The notes under the pieces are model-generated. The model was not told the origin of the DNA. It did no database searches and saw only the letters and a list, made by a program, of their open reading frames with translations. Both the position numbers and the translations under genes were made by a program. Shown here in pieces: positions 53,475-63,243 of a stretch of 64,000 bases of DNA (position 1 is its first letter; every line of letters starts with the position of its first letter). Source of the stretch: Sphaerosporella brunnea (lineage: Eukaryota; Ascomycota; Pezizomycetes; Pezizales; Pyronemataceae); NCBI GenBank assembly GCA_008704415.1, contig VXIS01000003.1, forward strand, positions 336,316 through 400,315, given 5' to 3'.

Positions 53475-55489
53475 CACAACTGCTCCTCCGGTGTGGCCGG
53501 GACTGACGTGAGAGGGTGCGGGGTTAGATCCACCATATCTGTGTCCGAGCCGGAGTCGGGGGCATTAGAGTCGGGATGGCGGGTGGTTATCGCGGCAGTT
53601 GGCCAGGAAACCAGGCTCGGCCGCCGTGAGTCCTCTGCAGCGGGGAGAGCGATGATGCCTGGCTGGCGTTGCTCGACGGGTGCGGCAGTGCGGCGTCCGA
53701 CTGGAGTCGCGTTGGCGACGGAAAGGCGCTGCGGCTCCGTCCGACTGGCCTTGCCATGGGCGGATCGGGCGTCTCAAGCGTCTTGCATAGCCTGCTTCTT
53801 GTGGGGGCATGCGTCGTCTCTCGCCGCGTGGTTGCCGTGGCAATAGGGGCAATTGAGTGTCGGCCCGGTGTGCTTGCAGACTCGGCCTGGCTGGCTGTCG
53901 CATTCCGCGCAGCCGCCGACGTTGCATTTGTGGTTGCTTGTGAGATGCGGCTCCTCGCAGTAGGCGCACTGCGGGGGGCCTCCGGCTCTCTTCGTCGGGC
54001 AGCCGTAAGCGAGGTGGCCTCATTTGGAGCAGTATTCGCAGCAGGCATCGGGGCCGGCCTGTAGGAATAGCTCTGTCCTGAGGGTCTGTCCGGCAAGGAA
54101 AAGGCCTCTCTTGGTGGCCAGGACTGCGGTGGCCTTGTCTTTCACAGCGAAGGTGACAGATGACGCCCGGATGCTTCCGTCTTCCATGCGGCGCCTGACT
54201 CCAGCCTCATCCGACAACCAGCGGATCTGAATCGGGATGTCCAGACCGTCATTGTCGGTCATGAGGTCGCGTTTTAGCGCTTCCATCCATCCGACGTAGC
54301 CCCTAACGTCTATACCGTGGACCTTCACACGCGTTCACTCCTCGCTCGGTGTAACAGCAATGACGCCGGGGTCCAGCCGCCTGGCGGCAGCGAGTATGAT
54401 GTCGCCGTAGACGCAGGCCTGGGCGGCAGTGGCATTCGGGTAGGCGAGGGCAGTGACGGTGCCCTTCCTTTTTTGGGAGACTCTTATAAGCCTCACAAAG
54501 CCGGGTGCCTTCGCGGCAGCCAGCGCGTCGTTGACAGCTCTGATCATGCCAGAGCCGTATTGAGCGTCTAACAGACGTGATTCGCCTGTCTCCCGTGACA
54601 GGATGATGGTTCAGACTCGGTGCGGCAGGTTATGTCGAGCCGGCTTAAGAACAGCGGCGGTCTTTGCCGGCTTCTTCACTCTGCCAACGGTAGTCCACAA
54701 TCCGTCATCCCTGGAGGTGTCGCCTCCACGGTTGACAGCCGCCGAGTATGTGTTGGACCTGGTTGTTGTTGTCGGGGCGGGGGTGGCCTTAGCCGCGGTT
54801 TTCGGGGCAGGGTCGGCAGTCTCACGCTGCAGGATCGTCGGTTTGGCGGCGGCTTTGGTAGCGTTAGTGGTTTTGGTGGCTTTAGTGGCCCCTTTTGCGG
54901 CTCTTGGGGGTGCGTTGACGGGGGCGTACTGAGACGCGGTCAGGGACGTTGAGGAGGTTGTCGCCGCGTCGGCGGTGGAGGATTGTGGCTGCTTGAAGGC
55001 ACGTTTCAAATATGCAATTTTGGCCATCAGGGTGCCAACAGCTTCCTGTAGGTGTTGGCAGTGCTGCGCCGTCTGGGCTTTTATGGCGGCGTCGAAGCGG
55101 GCTTGACTCTCCTGAGTGATTTGATCCATCTTTTTTGTCAAGGCGGCAAGGAAGGTGTCGTTTGTCCCTCTGTCGGGCAGCGGGGTGAGCTCGGAGAAGT
55201 TGCGCTCGGAGTGCTTGCGCTTTTTGTAGCCTGCGGGTCCGTCGCCGAAGACCTTGATGGGGGGGAGCAAGGTGGCTAGCGGACTCTGAGCAGCTGGTGA
55301 AGCTGGTGCAGGAGCCTGTTGCTCTTTCTGCGGCGGCAGCAACGGTGACAGGGTTAGAACGGGTTCGGACCACTGAGAGGCACCCTAAAGGTCGACCTCC
55401 ATGTCGTCCGCTTTCTTCGTGACGTCTGTTTGGGATGACTCAATTTGGTCAGAAAGGTCCTCCAAAAGAGATGCGGTGTTCGGGTCCAT
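53474..55489 (-). pseudogene. LINE B ORF1: gag-like RNA-binding protein
   Basis: 672 codons in one frame from ATG 55489 (MDPNTASLLEDLSDQIESS) to TGA at 53474, with in-frame stops at 55385 (TAG), 54611, 54335, 54020 and 53773 (TGA). Order: acidic N-terminus, NFSELTPLPDRG, coiled coil (ALTKKMDQITQESQARFD), Ala/Thr/Lys-rich linker, LWTTVGRVKKP, a folded middle (FVRLIRVSQKRKGTVTALAY; IPIQIRWLSDEAGVRRRMED), then knuckles CEYCSK-stop-GHLAYGC, CAYCEEPHLTSNHKC, CAECDSQPGRVC and CPYCHGNHAARDDAC. The TGA inside the first knuckle stands where CxxCxxWGH needs Trp. Confidence 0.9.
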
Positions 55490-55743
55490 GGTGTCTGTGC
55501 AATCTTCTTCTCATACTTATAAGCACCCGCTTCTCTTTCCGTCACCTACAGGACGAATTCCGGGACCTCCGTCCAACAGAAGACAAGAATTGGCTGTTCA
55601 GTGCAGCAGGAATGGAAGATGCGGGGTGCGCCCGTGGGCGTGAAGCAAAAGTTTTCCTCGCGATGGGGTTTTCGTCCAATAAGGGGGGAACGCGTATCGG
55701 CTTCGCGTTTCCAAGCGCGATGCGTGTTGTTGTCGGGGTGTGT
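55490..55743 (-). promoter_or_regulatory. LINE B 5' UTR / internal promoter region
   Basis: Shares 55556-55720 with LINE C. It ends at the target duplication (55744-55758). Confidence 0.7.
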
Positions 55744-55776
55744 GCGCACGATGCAGTTGGATGGCACTGAGCGTGA

Positions 55777-55941
55777 CGCTATGTCCCCCTGGATTGGACA
55801 CCGACTGTCCCGCACGAGGCCAATGAGGACATGCGTCCAACCGTAATCGAGGCGCTGCGGGTGATCGATGGTTCGAAGCGCGTGTCCAGGCGGAAGAAGA
55901 TCGTCAACCAGTGGAGTGGGGAGGAGCAAATAATCGATTAA
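55777..55941 (+). CDS. Gene fragment interrupted by LINE B
   Basis: 54-codon frame, RYVPLDWTPTVPHEANED then MRPTVIEALRVIDGSKRV and a basic end, stop TAA at 55939. RPTxxEAL after an acidic lead resembles the last helix of protein kinase domains, but no other kinase motif is present. It lies just outside the LINE B duplication; the pre-insertion neighbour was the 35.9 kb flank. Confidence 0.25.
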   Translation, partial: RYVPLDWTPTVPHEANEDMRPTVIEALRVIDGSKRVSRRKKIVNQWSGEEQIID

Positions 55942-56804
55942 GTGTTCAGGCTGCGGTAGGAAATGATCTCTATGAGCCCAAGTTGGATCATGGAGGAACC
56001 GTGGGTGTGGAGTTTGCTGTATGGTACATATTTCCCTGCGAGAGAGGATACGCAAGCGTAACCGTGTAGTGTTCGATTCTCACTGCCCTCACGGTCTTCT
56101 GTCAGAACATCTGGAGTGATAATGGGACTGTAAACGGTTATTTTGGCGGCACGTTTCTCCCTAGGTCGCTGATGATAGAGATGGAGGAGCAGATTTTGGG
56201 TAAAGTAACGTGCGGTGGTATTCGTCGCATGAGGTGTAAGTATAACGTTTTGGAAGCGAGACGCCTAGCATATGTCCGCCCGCCTCAGCTGCCCACACTC
56301 GCATCTCTACGTTCGTCTATGTCAGCCGATGTCCACAGCCCTTGACACAGCAAGTACCCACCGAGACATCAGCAGCGCGGCCGCTGTTGATAATCCCAGC
56401 AAGGGACGCACATAAATATGCATCTTTTTTTACGCTGTGGTACGTCAGCGAGGCGCAATGATCAAGGATCGCGCCCATCTTAACTGGAAACTGTCCCCGT
56501 CGTGAAACAGGAGAATCTGTATTCTGTGAGTCTGCAGCTGGGTATCGACACTTTGGAAATGAGCCCTACTGCTGCCGTACGTATCCATCGACACACGTGC
56601 ACCAAGAAGAAGAAAGCCAGCATTTCTCGTGCGAAATACTGGTGAGCACTTTCCATAACTACATCGTTGCCGAATACGAAATTCCGAGCAATTTGGATAG
56701 GGGTATCCACGCCAGCAATTGGATCCGCAAATCCAATGATAGATGGGCGTCTCAGGACGCCCCAATCAAACAATTTCTTCCACAGCGACCGGTTGGAAGA
56801 GTGT
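55942..56804. other. No recognisable gene
   Basis: Short frames only. Confidence 0.35.
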
Positions 56805-56806
56805 TA

Positions 56807-57117
56807 CTCGGGGATTTCAAAAGTATTGGGAGACGCTATTTACCCGGCTTTGGGAGGCAGGGTGTCCGGCGCTTAGAGTAGAGCTCCAGCCGCCCGCTCC
56901 AAGTTTCCCACCGCTTCCAATCCACCTGTGTCACAGCCGTCTTCCTCAGTTATCGAAGTGCTATCCAGTCTACTGCTAGATACATCATGGTTCGCTCAAT
57001 AGTCCATAGACAGTGGAGCTGAAAAAAAAAGGGAGGAGGACGAGCTTCAAGCGGACCGGACAACCCCTGTCCAAAGCCGGGTAAATAGCGTGTCCCAATA
57101 CTTTTGAAATCCCCGAG
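56807..57117. mobile_element. 311-bp Tc1/mariner-like miniature element with long inverted repeats
   Basis: Inverted repeats of at least 48 bases with one mismatch, beginning CTCGGGGATTTCAAAAGTAT and continuing TGGGA(G/C)ACGCTATTTACCC, then decaying over 20-30 more bases. TA duplication at 56805-56806 and 57118-57119. The CAAAAGTATTGGGA block is typical of Tc1-like ends. The inner 150 bases carry no transposase frame. Confidence 0.88.
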
Positions 57118-57119
57118 TA

Positions 57120-57469
57120 GAAGAATGCATTCCGTCCCTTGCTCTGTGTTTTGCGGTTCACGGCCCAGTTTACCACGCTAACCATTGCCGCTCCCTGCCC
57201 GCCATGGACCGCCATCTTCCTTGTCGTTTGCAATTGTGAGCGTTAGAAATCGTAGCATTTTCGTCCAATCTCACGGCAAGCCACCCCATTTATTCGGCTT
57301 GTAACCCAACAAAAGCCATTTTCTATCCGGCAAGGATAGAGTTGTGGGAAGTGTTCCACTCTTGGTTGTATCACGACCGTCAAAGGCCCTGCGGTGGAAG
57401 TTTCATTGTAAGGCCATCCTACACCGCGGGATGATTCTGACCTGCCCCCACCCCTGATGTGCGGGCTAA
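57120..57469. other. No recognisable gene
   Basis: Spacer; no shared repeat seen. Confidence 0.35.
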
Positions 57470-57800
57470 ATATAAGTTCGCAGAGCCAGAAATCATCGGT
57501 TGGCACCCGACCCGGGTGGTGTAAGAAAGTAGGTATTCACCGATCGAACCCTCTCAATCACCAACAACCCACTCGAATGTACGGTCAGTGAGCAGTTATT
57601 GGAAACTGGCTCTCTAAGCATGGATAAGGACGAGTGAGAGTGATAGAAGGAGTGAGATACTGCAATGGAATACCGAGTGATATCTAGTGAGGCTCGGAGG
57701 TGCACCTCGACTACTTCCAACAGGAGTGTAAGGGGTGCATACCCTGTCGCCCTAAGTCACAACCTTACTTTTGTCCAAGCTCCCGCAGCTTTCACCTTGA
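57470..57800 (+). repeat. Upstream repeat of family X, copy at 57.5 kb
   Basis: A composite of the blocks seen singly elsewhere: GTTCGCAGAGCCAG (shared with 14.03 kb), CTCGAATGTACGGTC (14.48 kb), GGAAACTGGCTCTCTAAGCA to TAGTGAGG (7.67 kb), then CTCCCGCAGCTTTCAC (14.54 kb). It is the longest version and ties the 7.7 and 14 kb loci into one family. Confidence 0.6.
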
Positions 57801-58065
57801 TCCACCCTCGACATCTCACGAACACCTGACGCACACCTCACGAACTCCTGACGAGCCCCGCACCACACAATGGTTTCTTCGAGGAACCTAAGCCCTGAGC
57901 CCAGGCTCCATCGCTCTGCACGGTGGACCCTCGTCACAACCATAAAGGGACGATTCGCATGCTTTACCCCCATCAACCCGATCGTCAACACAGTAACGGC
58001 TCGTTCGCTGCTTATCTTCAATATATCACATCGCCATACTAGTGACAACCTATTGACAACAACCC

Positions 58066-58121
58066 GTGAGTCGATCGATTTGTCCTCCGCTACCTTGCAA
58101 TGCTAACCTTGCATCCGACAG
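58066..58121 (+). other. Predicted leader intron of X4
   Basis: GTGAGT donor, TGCTAAC branch site (58100-58106), CAG acceptor, 56 bases, ending one base before AATGACAG. All three signals match fungal consensus closely. Confidence 0.75.
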
Positions 58122-58122
58122 A

Positions 58123-58350
58123 ATGACAGTCGCGGAAGAGTACGACAGGTTCGGCCTCGCCGCCCCCGCAGGAAACGAGCCGAAGTTTCATATTGATCTT
58201 GTCAAATTCATCGTCGCCCAGGGATGGGAGATTTATCATCCCCATAACCGAGCATACGGGTTAGTAACCAGGACAAGAGTTATAACATACGCCATCGCTA
58301 ATAGAAGTGGTAGCTTCCCAGCCGGCTGGAAACACCGTCCACGTTGCTGA
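58123..58350 (+). CDS. Family X gene X4, short
   Basis: ATG at 58123, directly after the leader intron. EEYDRFGLAAPAGNEPKFH and LVKFIVAQGWEIY align with the X2 module (LKGIYVAAGVEKPAAHNM; HARDNGWHTI). A possible second intron, GTTAGT ... CTAATAG (58260-58306), would shorten the product in frame (AYG|SGSF). It ends WKHRPRC at 58350; the longer C-terminal part of X1 and X2 is missing. An ATG at 57870 upstream opens a frame that does not join it after splicing. Confidence 0.45.
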   Translation: MTVAEEYDRFGLAAPAGNEPKFHIDLVKFIVAQGWEIYHPHNRAYGLVTRTRVITYAIANRSGSFPAGWKHRPRC

Positions 58351-58627
58351 AAAGCGCCGCCGCCGCAACAGGAGGTCCAGGCGTCAGGGTATGTACTTAA
58401 CACTGTGTCTGCCTGCAGACCGGAGGTGCTGGGACCGATTGTAAATCAAAATACCACCAATGGGTCCCCGGGCTTTGTGACGGCCAACACCGAATGCAGC
58501 GACAACGAACAGGCAGCCAAGAGACGTCGACTGGAAACATGCTTTAGCCCGCCTAACTAAGTTTATTTCAAAACGAGATAGCACTTTCTCGACAGCCGTT
58601 GTTTTACCTTCGCAGACGCCATCTGTA

Positions 58628-58885
58628 GGGTTTTTTGGGGGTTCTTGTGCGTACTACTTGGTTCTATTTCCTTGTGCGCAGAGTGCAATTGCTTGTTTGG
58701 CTGGGATACTTGGGTGGATCTCTATCATAGAGAGGCCATTTGGTCGCGGTGGTATCTGAATCTGTTACGTTCATCTCTCACTTATCGCCTTTGCTTTGGT
58801 GAGTAGCTGACACAGGGAGGCGATTTGACCGCGGTGGTACCCAAATCAATCACGTTTATCTCTCACTTGTTTTCTTTGTTGCTAG
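58628..58885 (+). repeat. Downstream repeat of family X, with an 85-base tandem duplication
   Basis: 58628-58740 matches 15617-15745. Within it GAGGC(C/G)ATTTG(G/A)(T/C)CGCGGTGGTA ... (T/C)ATCTCTCACTT recurs at 58732 and 58817. Confidence 0.55.
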
Positions 58886-60214
58886 CCCCGGGGAAGAAAG
58901 ACGTCTGTGGGTTCAATATTGGGAGCCAACGGCCCCATGCTCAAAGGAGGCGATTCCTGCGGCAGCGCTAACATACGGGCGTTTGACGCGCCTAAATGAC
59001 CACCAACGTCATACCGCAATTGTCCCTAGAACGCTGTGACCGCTAGTTGCTTGAAACGGCTCAAAGTGCAATCGCAAACGCATATTTCCTTCCTCGGCCT
59101 TCTTTGAGAGCTCACCTGTACGCTGAGTGCCCTAACCGGTCAATTCGGAACTGACTTCCTCAAAAGCGACCCTGTTAGGGGTACATGTTTCTCTCCAGCT
59201 GCGACCAGTTTTCCATGATGCTGCGTCAAAAAACCGGCTGCGTGCATGCGATTCTGAAAAAGTGGCTGACGGTGGTAGTGGTTTTTGTACGTACAAACTA
59301 TAGATCGAGTTGCAGGCACCTGCTTTCGGGAGGCGTCCAGTAGTGTATAGCAGCAACTTCGTGCGTGACCTGTGCTCACGTCGACGAAAGGTATGTTTTC
59401 ACCATTCCTCCTTCATCATCTTGCGGCTGACAGGACGTGAGGCCACAGGTTGCGTCGCATTAGACGCGCACACTCATTGACCTGTCAACATATTAATGGG
59501 CTGAAAGGTGCTTTTGGGTTTCTGGATTCATGGAGCTCATGGGTTACTCGGTACAGAGACTGTTGATGACGCCTCGGTTCGATGTTCATCATGAACCCCA
59601 TGCTTCCTTCACATGATCTTGGAAAACCTTGGCAGGTCTTTTTTTGTTTCGTTCTACAATCGGTTCGCTGTCCAATGAGCCACCGCCGCGCTTGCTTTGC
59701 ATGTTCCACGACTTTCATGAGCGCGACGTGGATTGTCATGCGCATGGAGCGCGGAGAGGTTTCGTCTGTAAGTAGATCCTGGTAGGGCTGAAGGTCGGAC
59801 TGGGAAGTAATATAGGTAGCCGTTTTGTTAGCGATGGTATTTAATCGGTTCGGTTGAACTCTGACATGCGGCGTCGGTGGGTTCAAAACGGGCTCTGATA
59901 ACACCGTATTGCCCGCATCTAGAACGACCGCACCTACACTTTCCCATCGAGATGTTCGGCGTACATGATTGGTGCGGAACTGCGGAGGCCGTAGGGATCA
60001 CTACCTATCGTATAACACGAAACGCACCTTGCCTGCTGGTTGTGATGTTCGTTCTATAGATCTATTCAGCGGGCTCGCCGAAGGTGCAGCCATGATATGG
60101 GCAGTTAGACTGCGAGCTAGTGGGTCGGGGCAGCGCCGAGTGACTGGACGGGAGGCCAGGCGCGAGGATTCAGCTCTAGTGCCGGAGGTGGAGCGGCTGG
60201 AGTTCCTTTTGGCC
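58886..60214. other. No recognisable gene
   Basis: Only short frames; a plus frame at 59969-60226 has no domain and runs into the palindromes below. Confidence 0.35.
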
Positions 60215-60263
60215 GGGTCCCTATAAAGGGACCCCTTTCCGCGCCTTGAGGCCGGCCCTCAAG
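60215..60263. promoter_or_regulatory. TATA box inside paired palindromes
   Basis: GGGTCCCTATAAAGGGACCC (60215-60234) is an inverted repeat centred on a TATAAA box; 11 bases on, CTTGAGGCCGGCCCTCAAG (60245-60263) forms a second. The context (CAGCACACACC, CT-rich downstream) resembles a transcription start region, perhaps of an unrecognised TE LTR or UTR. Confidence 0.45.
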
Positions 60264-61501
60264 ACCTCCAGCACACACCTCGTCTTCACCTCCCTTTTCT
60301 TTTACCCACCCACCACGACCGCCTGGATCATCTCCCTGTAGCTCTGCTCACGGGCGAGGCTGGGAGGAGTTCAGCCCGGCAGCCTCAGGCTCCCGGTCCG
60401 GGTCCAGGGCTGGCTTAGGCCTCCCGACGCTCGGCCTCCGGGCTCAGCTCTGCCGGGCTAGGGGCAACCTTCACAGATGCGTGATTCAGGTTTAGGTGGG
60501 ATGTTTTTTGCTTTGTTTGTTTCTTTCCTATGGTCGATCTGTTTTCTTGTGGTTTTCCCTTTTATGTACTAAGCGACCATCCGGTCACCGCCGATTTCAA
60601 CCAGAAGGGGTCAACACTGCTAGCCAACTGCTTCCCATATGACGATAATTTCCTTTTCACTGTCCACAGCACAATCTCCTGATTATAATATACTTTGGTA
60701 GGCCGACTCAAGCTCCCAAGTGGAGCATCAAAAACTCCCAAGCCGACTCAAGCCTACCCAGATCCTCAACTCAAGTCGTCTCGTGGCTATTACTACCCTG
60801 TATGCGTTCGAAAAAACTGACGGGGTCTACCATGACAGGTACGTGCTCTGTTCGTGTATGTTCTTCAGCAATGTGAGACGTGACACGGGATAACAGAGCT
60901 TGTCACAGATGATCGATGGAATGTCCCACGAACAGTGTCAGGAGACACATAAGCAGAATAGAACACTTGATGGTTGTGTCTACAGCATGTAGACCGCGGT
61001 CGCGACGCTAGGGGAGCTATAAAGATTGTCAGGCTGACATCACCTAGACACTAGCACCTCCAAGATTCATCAAAGGTGCCGCTAAGTAGAATACGATGAA
61101 AGTTAATCTTTCGCCGAAGACACGAGCCCTCTATGCAGGCATTTCGCATATGATGCGGAACTCACTCACATCTGAGGTCTCGCTTGCGATGGGTGCGGCG
61201 GTTTGCATGCTAGTCAATAATTTTGGAGGTATCAATTTATGGTAGAGGTTGGTAATGAAATAAAGACACGTCCAGAGCCAGACGATTCGCTGTCTTTTTA
61301 GGCTCATTGCCGATTGTAAAGACCCTATACATAGTGTGCGCGGTTGGATGCCCAGGCAGCGCCAATGATGAAGATGATTTGCTATTATTCCAGTTGCTTG
61401 ATATCTATTTGAACAAGCATAGATGTACTTTACGCTGTGAACGATGGAATGATGACATCACAACATGTAACGCGAAAGGAATCACAAATGTTGCCTGAGT
61501 T
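60264..61501. other. No recognisable gene
   Basis: Around 60700-60780 AAGCTCCCAAGT, CAAAAACTCCCAAGCCGACTC and GCCGACTCAAGC repeat locally. No coding frame. Confidence 0.35.
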
Positions 61502-62075
61502 TGGTGATCCACACGAGCCGAGCCAGGTCGAGCTAGAAAATTGAGCTGACGAGACGAGCCGACCCGATCCTTCGTCCTCTACGAGCGGAGGTGCCTCACT
61601 GAGGGTGGAGGATCGGCTCGTGCCAGCTCGAGTTTTCGGCATCATGGGGGATTATGATGGAGAGTGTTGATGACAATTGCAAAACGTAAGGTGCCAGGGT
61701 AGAGCCGCCTCGCGTTGAGTGACAACAGGGGCCTTGGCACCATGGCAGGTAGACCGTTTCAGGGGCTTTCAAGATGCGGTGGTGACGGTAGCTGTCTAGT
61801 AGTATGCCCTAGAGACTATCGCAGCTCGCTGTACGTCCCTCCTTCAGCCGCCTGACATGAATGAATCAACGTTTTACGCAGCGACCGCGGGACTATTTAG
61901 CAACCACATCAAAGAACTGAAAGAAGCAGATGGGACAGACAAGTGGTAGCCTCGGCTGTGGGGAGACGCCGAATGCTGGTGACGAAAGCTGTTGGATAGG
62001 TGTAGCCGACGCACACAATGTTGCGGCCTGGTATGGGTCTTTATCATTTAGTCGCGCGCATAACAAAACATCACA

Positions 62076-62155
62076 AGTCTTGGTGGCTTAACGGTGGAGC
62101 ATTGATCCGGGCTTGGGGCGACTGCAGCGTCCCGGGTTCGAATCTCTGCAAGATC
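62076..62155 (+). ncRNA. tRNA-like segment, SINE-type, inside hAT2
   Basis: A-box-like TGGCTTAACGGTGG (62084-62097), B-box-like GGGTTCGAATC, and end segments AGTCTTG/CAAGATC that can pair over most bases. The part between folds as GGGGCG/CGTCCC rather than a normal anticodon arm. RNA polymerase III boxes are credible; a working tRNA is not. Confidence 0.5.
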
Positions 62156-62238
62156 GTTTCGCGGGATAGAGGAGTGCCTGGGGACGCCTGGGCCGGGTAA
62201 GGTAAGTATTACCAGACTTAACTTTTTGCCGTGCGTTT

Positions 62239-62430
62239 GTGTGTAGTCAACACCTGCCATGTATCGTGGCTTGGTGGAATGTGCATGGGCATCGCTTTCC
62301 AACACTCGCCAGAATAGCTCGCGAGTATACCTCTATATCAGCCACCAGTGTCCAGGCTGAGAGTCGTGGCTCCAAACCTGGAGATCCTATTCTATCCAGT
62401 GAGAACGATGCGGACGCAAAGGAATTGTAG
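62239..62430 (+). pseudogene. hAT transposase C-terminal domain, remnant 2
   Basis: HRFPTLARIAREYTS then ISATSVQAESRGSKPGD corresponds to the hAT dimerisation signature, with Pro and Arg positions already changed (PxES to QAES, RFSRAGD to RGSKPGD). Stop at 62430. Confidence 0.75.
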
Positions 62431-62658
62431 CCCGTCATCATACGGTTTATCTGCTTAGATAACAGACCCCAAGCTGGATACTATTACCTAGAATTAACCG
62501 AGTCCGCGCTCTTAACGTTTGGTAAAGCGTGAACAGCTCGAGCTGCAGCTCGAGCTCACCCAAAGCCCGGACGCAATCCCGAGCCTCCGCCTCTACGAGT
62601 CGATCCAACTCGGGTTGACCTCGGAGGATTGATTCGAGCTGGCTCGTGTCCATCACTG

Positions 62659-63243
62659 CCTTAGTTTGAGGAACATTCTACAACCCTATCTCAGGAAGAA
62701 CCCAACCTTAACCTAGGCCTCTAACCGTTGCTTGTCCCCCCAGATGGATTCATCACTCGGCGCTTACAGAGGCAGCATTTCGACGTTCTAAAGTATCGGG
62801 ATTGAATAGTGAATTTGAATATGAGTGACGGCGAGCTATAAGCATAGGCAATCCACGAGATTGAGAGACGACCAGGCCAAGTCTAAGTATAACACATAAA
62901 TTCGAGCACAGAATGTCAAAATGCCCTGTCCTAGGAAAAACCACCTCTCTCTCTTGAGTACTCTCCACCCACCAGAGGTCCCTGATAACTTTACGTTGTG
63001 ATTCAGCGCCATATTCTCCCACGTGTATCTCCTGTTGCAATGTCCGCCTGCGGGTCACGAACAACTTGTGACTATGCAGCTTCCCACCTGTACTAATGGC
63101 TCCAGCGTGCTGGGTATTTCTCCGACCGCCCCACATTGCCGTTCCTACACGCTGTTAGTCAGTACCGAGGGCCGTGACAGTAAGCGCCTGTGAGGGAAAG
63201 CCAACTCGCCAGTGCTCGCAGTTTGAGTACCCCCACCCCCGCC
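62659..63243. other. No recognisable gene
   Basis: Flank between hAT2 and LTR G. A minus frame at 62753-63136 (127 codons) has no domain. Confidence 0.35.

Larger units (their letters stand above)
42374..55743 (-). mobile_element. LINE B, full-length, carrying two nested LTR insertions
   Basis: Minus-strand LINE whose ends are fixed by the duplication GCGCACGA(C/T)GCAGTT at 42359-42373 and 55744-55758 (14 of 15 bases). Its DNA is split by a solo LTR (51939-52722) and a chromovirus (45475-51602); without them it is about 6.45 kb, close to the 6.34 kb of LINE C. ORF1 stays in one frame over 672 codons with five stops, and ORF2 over 1320 codons with three stops and no frameshift. It sits 51 bases from the right-hand target-duplication copy of LINE C in the same orientation. 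Closest relative in the window: LINE A. Confidence 0.94.
61502..62658 (+). mobile_element. hAT element remnant 2
   Basis: Right end CAGTGATGGACACGAGCC (minus strand, from 62658), left end a decayed match. Flanked by 8-base duplications CCTGAGTT (61494-61501) and CCTTAGTT (62659-62666), 7 of 8 bases. Terminal blocks match hAT1 in inverted orientation. Only the transposase C-terminus remains (62239-62430), plus an internal tRNA-like segment. Confidence 0.8.

Noticed and set aside
42374..55743. Separate LINEs on either side of the chromovirus.
   Set aside because: The GTTTG duplication and exact frame continuity across both insertions show a single element.
61430..61645. Minus-strand ORF (RAGTSRSSTLSEAPP) as a gene.
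   Set aside because: It lies in the hAT subterminal block that is shared with hAT1 and runs against the transposase strand; most likely noncoding.
62076..62155. Functional tRNA gene.
   Set aside because: Ends and boxes fit, but no anticodon stem-loop of standard form can be drawn and it lies inside a hAT remnant.
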